The position numbers and the translations under genes were made by a program. From NCBI RefSeq assembly GCF_001650025.1, contig NZ_LVVY01000094.1, positions 16,871-80,870 on the forward strand: 64,000 nucleotides of DNA, read 5' to 3'. This DNA is from Devosia elaeis. Its GTDB lineage: Bacteria; Pseudomonadota; Alphaproteobacteria; Rhizobiales; Devosiaceae. Shown one piece after another: positions 34,914 through 42,292 of the stretch (the stretch's first letter is position 1; every line of letters starts with the position of its first letter). The notes below the pieces were generated by a model. That model saw nothing but the letters and a program-made list of their open reading frames with translations. It had not been told where the DNA came from and made no database searches.

Positions 34914-35569
34914 GCCAGCGCCTCGAACGAGACCAGGTCGCCGGCCTGCAATCGCGTCGGCGGCAGGCGCGCCGCATCGAAATTGCGGAAATCGGTCTGC
35001 CCGATCACATGCCAGCCCGTGGGAATATCGCTTGCCGCGATGGCGGTCTGCCCCGCCGCGAACAGCACGCTGCCCGCCGACACCAGCGGCCGCACCTGCT
35101 GTCGCCGCGGCAGCGTCAGGTCCGCACCGTGAAAACCGCAATAGACGAAGCCGGGTGCAAAGCCGGTCGCCAGCACCCTCAGGGGCGCCGCGCAATGCCG
35201 GGCGATGAAATCGGCAATGGTCAACCCGAGCGCGGCCGCCACCTCCGCGAGGTCCGGCCCATCGAATCGCACCCCGATCCGATGCGAGCCTGCCGGCTTC
35301 TCCGCCGGCCGCGACAGGCGTAGCGCGATTTCGCCGGCCAGCCGGAAGGGCTCGGTAGCGGCCGGATCGTAGCGCAGCAGGACCGAAACCAGGCTCGGCA
35401 CCACCTCGACCACGCCGGCGATCGGATCGGCGTCCAGCGCCGCCGCCAGCGCCTGGGCGGCCCGGTTGGCGCCGTCCTCGAGGCTGTCCCCGAACCGCAC
35501 CAGCAGGGCGCAATCGCCCAGCGGCACGATCAGCAATCCTTCCCGCCCGCTCCGGCTCGTTTCGATCAT
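34910..35569 (-). CDS. pxpB: 5-oxoprolinase subunit B
   Basis: 219 aa from ATG 35569 (a TTG at 35605 is an alternative). KipI/AHS1 family: LIVPLGDCALLVRFGD near the start, VVEVVPSLVSVLLRYDP, then ATGFAPGFVYCGF and LPRRQQVRPLVSAGSV. First gene of the operon. Its position directly downstream of an amino-acid-type ABC transporter suggests, but does not prove, a link to uptake of oxoproline or related amino acids; the two sets are convergent. Confidence 0.92.
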   Translation of the reverse strand: MIETSRSGREGLLIVPLGDCALLVRFGDSLEDGANRAAQALAAALDADPIAGVVEVVPSLVSVLLRYDPAATEPFRLAGEIALRLSRPAEKPAGSHRIGVRFDGPDLAEVAAALGLTIADFIARHCAAPLRVLATGFAPGFVYCGFHGADLTLPRRQQVRPLVSAGSVLFAAGQTAIAASDIPTGWHVIGQTDFRNFDAARLPPTRLQAGDLVSFEALA

Positions 35570-35692
35570 CTCCACCCGGTCCCATGGCAACGGAGCGCAG
35601 TCCAAGGGATTGGACCGCGCTCCGTCAAGCCGTCGGCAGCCATAAATGGCCGGAAATGGAAATGTCTGTTCAGTTCAGGAGCGCATCTGCAT

Positions 35693-35869
35693 CTAATTGG
35701 GGTCGCGGCCCTCCTGCTCAACCACCGCCTCGAACAATTCGCGGGCATTGCCCGCCCCGATGGCCTCGATGGCCACGGCGGCGATGGCGGCAAACAGCTC
35801 AGCGATTTCCTGGGGATCGGTGATTTCGGCGTCGTCTTCTTCGGCGTCGGCGTTGATCAGGGTGAACAT
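35693..35869 (-). CDS. Small acidic protein, 58 aa
   Basis: A short gene: ATG 35869, stop 35693-35695. The sequence opens MFTLINADAEEDDAEITD and continues with a helix-forming Ala/Glu-rich region (IAELFAAIAAVAIEAIGAGN; ARELFEAVVEQEGRDPN at the end). It is strongly acidic, without cysteines or a membrane segment. GGAGG lies 10 nt upstream of the ATG. I do not recognise a family. GC3 usage and a clean helix pattern favour it being real. Confidence 0.6.
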   Translation of the reverse strand: MFTLINADAEEDDAEITDPQEIAELFAAIAAVAIEAIGAGNARELFEAVVEQEGRDPN

Positions 35870-36071
35870 GAGGAACGCGCCTCCACACTAAGGCGGGCTG
35901 CGGATGTAGGAGCAGGTTCCGCAGAAATCCCGCGACAAAAGAGAAGTCCGAAGCGATGGGCTGCCCCGAACGAGCCTACACAGGGAGTGTGCGGCGATTC
36001 CCGTTACGTTTTAAATAATGGATTGTGGCCGCGGGCCGCACAACGCCGCTTGCCTCGCTGCGCGACGCGGC

Positions 36072-36314
36072 CTACTCTTCGCCCGCTTCCAGCCGCTCCA
36101 GATAGGCCTCGATGTCGTCGAGCGATGCCGAGAACGGCTTGGGCGCATCCCCGTACACCACCTTGAAGCTCTCGTCGTCCCTGAGGGCATGGCCGCCCGG
36201 CTGGCCGAGCACCTTGATCTTCTCGGAGGTCAGGATGGTCAGCCCATAGCGCGCCGCCACCCGTTTCATGCGCCGCATGCGCGAAGCGTCGAATTCCTTG
36301 CGGCTCATCTGCAT
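36072..36314 (-). CDS. Small hypothetical protein next to tRNA-Ser
   Basis: 80 aa, basic N-terminal half (SRKEFDASRMRRMKRVAARY) and acidic C-terminal helix (SLDDIEAYLERLEAGEE). No domain recognised. It begins only 11 nt after the 3' end of tRNA-Ser on the same strand and has no room for its own promoter, so it is probably co-transcribed with the tRNA. Confidence 0.6.
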   Translation of the reverse strand: MQMSRKEFDASRMRRMKRVAARYGLTILTSEKIKVLGQPGGHALRDDESFKVVYGDAPKPFSASLDDIEAYLERLEAGEE

Positions 36315-36325
36315 ATCCCAAGATT

Positions 36326-36415
36326 TGGCGGGCAGGGAGGGATTCGAACCCCCGGAAGGCTTGCACCTTCGCCGGTTTTCAAGACCGGAGCAATCAACCG
36401 CTCTGCCACCTGCCC
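36326..36415 (-). tRNA. tRNA-Ser (anticodon TGA)
   Basis: 90 nt with encoded CCA and the long variable arm of class II tRNAs. Acceptor GGGCAGG/CCTGCCC, anticodon stem CCGGT/ACCGG around loop CTTGAAA (anticodon TGA), T arm with GTTCGAAT. Confidence 0.97.
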
Positions 36416-36425
36416 GTTGCCAGTG

Positions 36426-36454
36426 CCTTTAGCGGCGGCCGGGCGGGCTGTCCA
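36426..36454 (-). promoter_or_regulatory. Candidate promoter for tRNA-Ser
   Basis: On the minus strand TGGACA (36454-36449) and TAAAGG (36431-36426) are separated by 17 bp; the tRNA 5' end is 10 nt beyond the -10. Confidence 0.55.
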
Positions 36455-36545
36455 GAGGCTACGATATCTCCGCCGATGTCGGGATCGTAAAGACTAAGGG
36501 GCCGGAGCAACCGGCCGCCCGGGAGGGCGAATGCCCCGGCCCGGA

Positions 36546-36570
36546 AAAGAAAAACCCGGCTATTGCCGGG
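36546..36570 (-). terminator. Intrinsic terminator of the PRC-barrel gene
   Basis: On the minus strand the stem CCCGGC/GCCGGG (36570-36555, loop AATA) is followed by TTTTTCTTTT. It lies 10 nt after the stop of the PRC-barrel gene and insulates the tRNA-Ser promoter. Confidence 0.88.
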
Positions 36571-36579
36571 CTTTCTTTC

Positions 36580-36867
36580 TTAGTGGTGATGTTCAGGCAT
36601 TTCCTTGAGCTGGTCCTTGGTCCAGGCCGTTACAGCGTGGACATCGCCGTTTTCGTCTCGCATGAACTCCAGATCGCTCAGCGGAACGGCAACTGGCTTT
36701 GCACCGATGCCGAGAAAACCGCCGACATCGATGATGACATTGTCGAGGCCATGCATGTGGTCCACCTTGCCGATCTTGTGGTCATCGGCACCATAGATCG
36801 TCGCGCCCTCAAGAATGGCGGGGGTCAGCTCGGCCGCGCCGAGGCGAACGTGATTAATATGGTCCAT
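36580..36867 (-). CDS. PRC-barrel domain protein
   Basis: 95 aa from ATG 36867 (AAGGAG upstream). A single PRC-barrel: GATIYGADDHKIGKVDHMHG, then VIIDVGGFLGIGAKPVAVPL and VHAVTAWTKDQLKEMP. These small beta-barrel proteins are common in Rhizobiales; the function is unclear (photosynthetic H-subunit and RimM relatives use the fold for protein binding). A strong terminator follows. Confidence 0.9.
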   Translation of the reverse strand: MDHINHVRLGAAELTPAILEGATIYGADDHKIGKVDHMHGLDNVIIDVGGFLGIGAKPVAVPLSDLEFMRDENGDVHAVTAWTKDQLKEMPEHHH

Positions 36868-36946
36868 GATGGGACTCCTTCTGGTTGTGCCAGACCAACC
36901 CTTGAGAGCCCCAACTGTTCCAGGACAATTCAGCGACGCCCTGCCC

Positions 36947-37918
36947 TTACGGCACCAGCACCACCGAGCCGGTGGTTTCGCGCCCTTCCAGCGCCCGATG
37001 CGCCGCGGCGGCGTCTTCCAGGGCGAAGGTGCGGTTGATCTCCACCTTGATCGCCCCCGACTGCACCGCCTCGAACAGCGCTCGCGCGCCTTCCAGCAGG
37101 TCTTCCCGACGGGAGAAGTAATGCACGCCCGTGGGCCGGGTGACGAAAAGCGACCCCTTGCGCGCCAGGATGCCCAGATCGGGCACGCTGACCACGCCCG
37201 AGGCATTGCCGAAGCTGGCGAGCAGCCCGCGCGGCCGCAGGCAATCGAGCGAGCCTTCGAATGTCGCCTTGCCGACACCGTCATAGACGACGTCGACGCC
37301 CCTGCCCCCGGTCAGTTCCTTCACCCGTGCCGGAAAATCCTCTTTCTTGTAGTCAATGGCATGGTCGCAGCCATGCCGCAGCGCCAGCGCCACCTTTTCC
37401 GGGCTGCCGGCCGTGCCGATCACGGTCGCGCCCAGCGCATGCGCCCATTGGGTGGCGATCAGCCCGGTGCCGCCCGCCGCCGCATGCCAGAGAATGGTCT
37501 CGCCCTTCTGCACCGGCCAGGTCTTGAACAGCAGGTAATAGGCCGTCAGCCCCTTGAGCAGCACCGCCGCGGCGACCCGGTCTTCCACTCCGTCGGGAAT
37601 GGGCACCAGCTTGGCCGCCGGCACCAGGCGCTCCTCGGCATAGGCGCCGGGCGTGCCCTGGTAACAGACGCGGTCGCCGACCTTGACCTCGCTCACCCCC
37701 TCGCCCACGGCCTCGACGATGCCGGCAGCCTCGTTGCCCGCCACGAAGGGCATCGGCAGCGGATAGAGCCCGGAGCGCTGATAGGTGTCGATGAAATTGA
37801 GCCCGATCGCCGTCTGGCGGATGCGCGCCTGGCCGGGACCTGGGGCCGCGACGGGCCAATCCTCGCTGCGGAGGACTTCGGGCCCTCCCGGTTCGTGAAC
37901 GGCGATAACCCGGGTCAT
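36947..37918 (-). CDS. NADPH:quinone reductase, zinc-independent MDR family
   Basis: 323 aa, QorA-like. It has GroES-like domain motifs (GLNFIDTYQRSGLYP; NEAAGIVEAVG), the NADPH site AAAGGTGLIATQWA, and GVDVVYDGVGKATF. No structural or catalytic zinc cysteines are seen. It should reduce quinones or electrophilic carbonyls with NADPH. Its ATG overlaps the terC stop by 4 nt (ATGA), so it is translated with TerC. Confidence 0.91.
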   Translation of the reverse strand: MTRVIAVHEPGGPEVLRSEDWPVAAPGPGQARIRQTAIGLNFIDTYQRSGLYPLPMPFVAGNEAAGIVEAVGEGVSEVKVGDRVCYQGTPGAYAEERLVPAAKLVPIPDGVEDRVAAAVLLKGLTAYYLLFKTWPVQKGETILWHAAAGGTGLIATQWAHALGATVIGTAGSPEKVALALRHGCDHAIDYKKEDFPARVKELTGGRGVDVVYDGVGKATFEGSLDCLRPRGLLASFGNASGVVSVPDLGILARKGSLFVTRPTGVHYFSRREDLLEGARALFEAVQSGAIKVEINRTFALEDAAAAHRALEGRETTGSVVLVP

Positions 37919-38880
37919 TTCGATCCTTTCGGCTTGCGGGGCGCGGATTTGGGGCGCGATTGGGCGCGGGCGGCGGGGCCGGTACGAGCGCGGGGCCGGG
38001 TCGCCGCCGGCGCGCCGTCTGCATTGGCCCGTGTCGCCGCGACGGCACCGCCGCCCATGGCGGCGAGGGCGGCATCGGACGAGACGGCACCGGTGTCACC
38101 CGTGAAGGGCGTGAACTCGGCCTTGCCGGCCGCCTTGCCCGCCCGCTTCTGCTTGCGCTGCTTGGCGATGATGTTGACGGCCTCGACCAGCACCGAGAAG
38201 GCCATGGCCGAATAGATATAGCCCTTTTCGATATGGAACCCGGTGCCTTCGGCCACCAGCGTGGTGCCGATCAGCAGCAGGAAGGCCAGGGCCAGGATTT
38301 TCGTGGTCGGATGCGCCGCGACGAACCGCGCGATCGGGCCGGAGGCCAGGAACATCACCGTCACCGCGATGAGCACCGCCGCCACCATGATGCCGACCCG
38401 CACCGGATAATCCAGAGTCGAGGGCACCATGCCCACGGCGGTGATGATCGAGTCGATGGAGAACACCATGTCGATGACCACGATCTGTTCCAGGATGGCC
38501 TGCAGCGTGGCGCCGACCTTGCTGTCGACCTTGGTTTCGTGCGGCTCCTCGATGGCCGCATGCATTTCATGGGTCGCCTTGTAGATGAGGAAGCCCCCGC
38601 CCACGACCAGGATGATGTCCTTCCAGGAGAAGCCATGATCGAACAGCGTGATCACCGGCTGGTCGAGCTGCACGATCACCGAGATCAGCAACAAGAGGAT
38701 GATGCGGAACACCAGGGCCAGCCCGATGCCCAGCTTGCGGGCGAATTCCGCCTGCTCGCGCGGCAGGCGCGAGACCAGCACGGAGATGAACACGATATTG
38801 TCGATGCCGAGTACGATTTCCATTGCCGTCAGGGTCAGGAAGGCCGCCCAGACGGCGGGATCTGACAGAAACTCAAACAT
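37915..38880 (-). CDS. TerC family integral membrane protein with basic tail
   Basis: 321 aa from ATG 38880, which has GGAG 6 nt upstream (ATG 38892 would add four residues). Seven membrane segments with acidic family motifs: MEIVLGIDNIVFISVL and VIDMVFSIDSIITAVGM. TerC proteins are linked to metal (Mn) export or metalation at the membrane. The last 60-70 residues are an Ala/Arg/Lys/Pro-rich cytoplasmic tail (SRPKSAPRKPKGSK at the end), absent from short TerC proteins. Confidence 0.9.
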   Translation of the reverse strand: MFEFLSDPAVWAAFLTLTAMEIVLGIDNIVFISVLVSRLPREQAEFARKLGIGLALVFRIILLLLISVIVQLDQPVITLFDHGFSWKDIILVVGGGFLIYKATHEMHAAIEEPHETKVDSKVGATLQAILEQIVVIDMVFSIDSIITAVGMVPSTLDYPVRVGIMVAAVLIAVTVMFLASGPIARFVAAHPTTKILALAFLLLIGTTLVAEGTGFHIEKGYIYSAMAFSVLVEAVNIIAKQRKQKRAGKAAGKAEFTPFTGDTGAVSSDAALAAMGGGAVAATRANADGAPAATRPRARTGPAARAQSRPKSAPRKPKGSK

Positions 38881-38917
38881 CGAATGCTCCATTGTCCGAG
38901 TCGGATATGTGCGCCAA

Positions 38918-38962
38918 TTTAGAGCATCGCGGAAAAGTGGGAACCGGTTTTCCGTGCGATGC
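38918..38962. repeat. Rhizobial-type palindromic intergenic repeat
   Basis: GCATCGC-GGAAAA (38924-38936) and TTTTCC-gt-GCGATGC (38948-38962) form a long stem with a 2-nt bulge around GTGGGAACCGG. I recall closely similar AAAACCGGTTCCCACTTTTC..GATGCTCT elements in intergenic regions of many Rhizobiales genomes. It lies in the terC/yeeE divergent gap. Confidence 0.75.
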
Positions 38963-39077
38963 CAGCGGAAAGATTGGGGCGACACCTGGCCATCGGGATG
39001 ATGCTGCCTCGTGTCGCGCTGGTAACGCGGCAATGGCCGATGCTAAACTCCGGTTCCAAAGATCAGCGAGTTTTCCG

Positions 39078-39530
39078 ATGGAATCCTTCTCTCCGCTCAC
39101 CGCTTCCCTCGGCGGCGTCCTTATTGGCCTGGCCGCCGCCGTGCTGTGGCTGGGCAATGGCCGCATCGCCGGCATTGCCGGCATATTCGGCCATCTCCTG
39201 CCCCCCGGCCGGGCCATGCTCTGGCGTCTGATCTTTCTCACTGCCCTGATTGCCGCCGCCTGGGCCAGCGCCCGCCTGTTCCCGCAATTGGGCGCCGGCG
39301 GCGTCGAGCCCTCGCGCCTGGCGCCGCCACCTGAGGGCTGGGCCGTGCCCATGCCCGTCTGGCTGGTCATTGCCGGCCTGCTCACCGGTTTCGGCACCCG
39401 CATCGGCAATGGCTGCACCTCGGGCCACGGCGTCTGCGGGCTGGCGCGCCTGTCGCCGCGTTCGCTGGTCGCCGTGCTGGTCTTCTTCTCGGTGGCCATC
39501 CTCACCGTCACCGTCACGGGGATCGTCTGA
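39078..39530 (+). CDS. YeeE/YedE family protein, first half
   Basis: 150 aa with about four membrane segments and the conserved GIAGIFGH and GNGCTSGHGVCGLARLS, whose cysteine is implicated in thiosulfate/sulfur transport in YeeE (TsuA). In this organism the transporter is split into two proteins. The stop codon overlaps the next start (TGATG). Upstream longer frames run into the repeat and are discarded. Confidence 0.9.
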   Translation: MESFSPLTASLGGVLIGLAAAVLWLGNGRIAGIAGIFGHLLPPGRAMLWRLIFLTALIAAAWASARLFPQLGAGGVEPSRLAPPPEGWAVPMPVWLVIAGLLTGFGTRIGNGCTSGHGVCGLARLSPRSLVAVLVFFSVAILTVTVTGIV

Positions 39531-40000
39531 TGTCTCTGCGCCTCCCCTATTTCGCCACGGCCGCGCTCAGCGGCGCCCTGTTCGGGGCCGGCCTCTATGT
39601 CTCGCAGATGGTCGATCCGCTGAAAGTCCTGCGCTTTCTCGATTTCACCGCCATTCCCGCCGGTGGCTGGGACCCGAGCCTGGCCTTTGTCATCGTTCCG
39701 GCCATCCTCGTCATGTTCGTCGCGCTGCGCATCGGCAAGACCCGGCAGGCGCCGCTTTTCGACACCAGCTTTCATGAGCCGGGCCAGAAGCAGATCGATG
39801 CCCGCCTCGTCGGCGGCGCGGCCCTGTTCGGCATCGGCTGGGGCATGTCGGGCATCTGCCCCGGCCCGGCCATCTCGCTGATCGCCTTCCAGCCCGACGG
39901 GCTCTGGTTCTTCCTCGTCGCCATGTTCGTCGGCTCCCTGGCCGGCGGCCTGCTTTCTCCCGGTGGGAGCCAGCGCCGCCCCGAGGAGGCCGTGGCATGA
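39530..40000 (+). CDS. YeeE/YedE family protein, second half
   Basis: 156 aa, about four membrane segments; the conserved GWGMSGICPGPAIS carries the second family cysteine. It starts MSLRLPYFATAALSGALFG. With the preceding protein it should make a complete pseudo-symmetric sulfur-compound transporter. ATGA overlap joins it to the flavin monooxygenase gene. Confidence 0.9.
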   Translation: MSLRLPYFATAALSGALFGAGLYVSQMVDPLKVLRFLDFTAIPAGGWDPSLAFVIVPAILVMFVALRIGKTRQAPLFDTSFHEPGQKQIDARLVGGAALFGIGWGMSGICPGPAISLIAFQPDGLWFFLVAMFVGSLAGGLLSPGGSQRRPEEAVA

Positions 40001-41154
40001 AGCCGGACGCCGACATCATCGTGGTCGGCGGCGGGCTTGCCGGCCTGGCCGCCGCCGCCGGCCTGGCCCGGCTGGGTCTCTCCATCATCCACCTGGCCCC
40101 TGCCGCCCCGCCCGACCGGCGCACCTCGGCACTGATGATGCCCAGCGTCGATTTCCTGCGCCGCAGCGGCCTGGTCGAGGATCCGTCGGCCATCGGCCAC
40201 GCGCTCACCGCCATCCGCATCATCGACGCAACTCCGCGCCTCATCCGCGCTCCCGAAACCCTGTTCGAGGCCGCCGAAATCGGCCTTCCCGCCTTTGGCT
40301 GGAATTTCGCCAATGCCGTGCTGCTCGACCGTTTCCAGGCCGCCGCGCCGGCCGGCGGCATCGACACCCGCAACCAGCCGGTAACCGATTATGCCCGCCA
40401 GGGCGATGTCGGCGCCGTCACCCTGGCCGATGGCACCATGCTGCGTGCTCCCCTGATCGTGGGCGCCGACGGCAAGAAGTCGCTGATCCGCACCCGGGCC
40501 GGCATCGGCACGCGCGAACATGCCTTCGCCCAATCCGCCCTGGTCTGCGACCTGGAGCTGGCCCGCCCCATCGGCGGCACCTCGATCGAGTTCCACTATC
40601 CCAACGGCCCGTTCACCCTGGTGCCCGCGGGCGCAAACAGGGCCAATCTGGTCTGGATCGACGAGGAGCACATCCTGCGCCAGGCCCAGGCCGGCGGGGC
40701 CGAAACCCTCCTCCCCGCCCTCCTGGAAAAATCCCAGCGCCTTTTCGGCGCGATCGAGCTGGTCTCGCCCAGCTTCATCTTCCCGTTGAGCACGCTCAGC
40801 GTCGCCACGGCCGGCCGCGACGGCGCGGCCCTGGTGGGGGAATCGGCCCATGCCTTCCCGCCCATCGGCGCCCAGGGGCTCAATCTGGGCCTCCGCGATG
40901 TCGCCGACCTGGTCGAAATCGTCGCGGCGACCGGCCGCTCCCGGCCCGATTGGGGCCTTGCCGCCAGCCGCGACTATGCCGCGCGCCGCGCCGGCGACCT
41001 GGCGCGCACCGGCACCGTGGTCGATACCCTGTTCCGCTCGCTCCTGGCCGACATGCTCCCCAGCCAGACCCTGCGCGCCGGCGGCCTCTGGGCCCTCAAA
41101 CTCCTCCCCGCCCTGCGCAAACAGGCCTTCTCCATCGGCATGGGCGCGCGGTAG
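39997..41154 (+). CDS. UbiH/UbiF-type FAD-dependent monooxygenase
   Basis: 385 aa. N-terminal dinucleotide motif VVGGGLAGLAAAAGLA, DG motif APLIVGADGKKS and the C-terminal flavin motif LVGESAHAFPPIGAQGLNLG. Closest to ubiquinone-ring hydroxylases of alphaproteobacteria, judged by the SAHxxPPIGAQG block. Position of hydroxylation cannot be told. Translational coupling to the YeeE pair is unexpected for ubiquinone synthesis. Confidence 0.87.
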   Translation: MKPDADIIVVGGGLAGLAAAAGLARLGLSIIHLAPAAPPDRRTSALMMPSVDFLRRSGLVEDPSAIGHALTAIRIIDATPRLIRAPETLFEAAEIGLPAFGWNFANAVLLDRFQAAAPAGGIDTRNQPVTDYARQGDVGAVTLADGTMLRAPLIVGADGKKSLIRTRAGIGTREHAFAQSALVCDLELARPIGGTSIEFHYPNGPFTLVPAGANRANLVWIDEEHILRQAQAGGAETLLPALLEKSQRLFGAIELVSPSFIFPLSTLSVATAGRDGAALVGESAHAFPPIGAQGLNLGLRDVADLVEIVAATGRSRPDWGLAASRDYAARRAGDLARTGTVVDTLFRSLLADMLPSQTLRAGGLWALKLLPALRKQAFSIGMGAR

Positions 41155-41188
41155 GGGCAAGAACCCAAGCCGTCTGCCTTTGTCCCGA

Positions 41189-41282
41189 AAACCTCATCCT
41201 GAGCCTGTCGAAGGACGAGGTCGGGTGCAGCCGAGCATCAGCGTTCTCGACCTCGTGGTTCGACAAGCTCACCATGAGGTCT
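41189..41282 (+). repeat. REP-A element, copy 5
   Basis: 94 bp with both arms; the left end reads AAACCTCAT and the right arm has GACAAGCTC for GACAGGCTC. It lies after the monooxygenase stop, facing the ialB-like gene's terminator. Confidence 0.88.
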
Positions 41283-41345
41283 CCTCAGCCCCCTGAGCCT
41301 TCTAGCGGCGGAGCGTCCCGCCCCTTCCGCATAACAAATCGCCCC

Positions 41346-41376
41346 AAAACAAAACGGGCGCGGTTCCCCGCGCCCG
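41346..41376 (-). terminator. Intrinsic terminator of the IalB-like gene
   Basis: On the minus strand a perfect 9-bp stem CGGGCGCGG/CCGCGCCCG (41376-41368 with 41363-41355, loop GGAA) is followed by TTTTGTTTTG. It lies 26 nt after the ialB-like stop codon. Confidence 0.9.
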
Positions 41377-41402
41377 TCTCGAAACTCTAAATCGGTTGCT
41401 CG

Positions 41403-42146
41403 TTACTGAGCCGGCGGCGCCGCGGGGGCTTCGCCTTCGGCCGGGGCCGGGGCAGCTTCGCCTTCGGTGGTGAGCTGCTGACGCAGCTGCTCGGCGCGGT
41501 CCTGCAGCACCTGCTCCAGGGCGTTCTCGCCCGATTCCTGCTGCTGCAACTGCTCGAAGGTCAGCGCCGCGTCGCCATCATAGGTGGCGGTGAAACCGGC
41601 CAGGTTGATGTCGATGGTCAGGTCCTGGTTCTGGCGGTTCTTGGCGGTCAGCTTCAGCGTATTGCCGCGCTTGAGCGAGTTCACATATTGCTCGTTGATC
41701 ACCAGCTGCGTGGAGCACGAAGTGGTGTCACACAGCATGTAGGGCACGCGCACCGGCTTGGCATTGTCGATCTGCCAGGTCAGGCCGAACGGCAGCAGGA
41801 CCCCGAGCGGCACGGCGGCAACGGCCAGCAGGCGGCTTTCCTGGCCCGGATCGTCGCGCAGCAGGAAGGAGCCGAGGAACTGGCCATTGGCCAGCACCAC
41901 CTGGCGCATCAGGCAGGCCTTCTGCCCATCGGGCAGCGGATCGCAGACCTTGAGCCAGTTCTGCGAGGCCAGGTTATCGACCGCGTTCGCAACTTCCTCG
42001 ACGGCCGAACCCTCACCGGCTGCATCGGCGGCAGGCGCTTCGGCGGCCGGGGCTTCGGGAGCGGCGTCCTGGGCAAAGGCAGAGATGGGCGACATCATCA
42101 TGGTGGCGGCAGCCACGCCGGCGACGAGGTTCTTGCTGAAGATCAT
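41403..42146 (-). CDS. Invasion-associated locus B (IalB) family protein
   Basis: 247 aa. Signal peptide (MIFSKNLVAGVAAATMMMS, cleavage near AFA), then an Ala/Glu-rich spacer and the IalB domain (about 55-200): WLKVCDPLPDGQKACLMRQ and VPYMLCDTTSCSTQLVI, with paired cysteines. The C-terminus is Gln/Glu-rich then Pro/Ala-rich (EGEAPAAPPAQ). Periplasmic. The family name comes from Bartonella; in free-living relatives a stress or envelope role is assumed, not shown. Confidence 0.88.
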   Translation of the reverse strand: MIFSKNLVAGVAAATMMMSPISAFAQDAAPEAPAAEAPAADAAGEGSAVEEVANAVDNLASQNWLKVCDPLPDGQKACLMRQVVLANGQFLGSFLLRDDPGQESRLLAVAAVPLGVLLPFGLTWQIDNAKPVRVPYMLCDTTSCSTQLVINEQYVNSLKRGNTLKLTAKNRQNQDLTIDINLAGFTATYDGDAALTFEQLQQQESGENALEQVLQDRAEQLRQQLTTEGEAAPAPAEGEAPAAPPAQ

Positions 42147-42292
42147 AGAAATATCCTTGCCTTCCTTGGCAGTCCGGCGGCCGGTCGCCACCTTGCGAAA
42201 CTGAATTGCCCTTCAAGGGCGCAAATCGGGCAATAACATGACCGATGACCCTTGCCAAAACATTATGACTTTGGTGCCGCCATTCGGCCACA

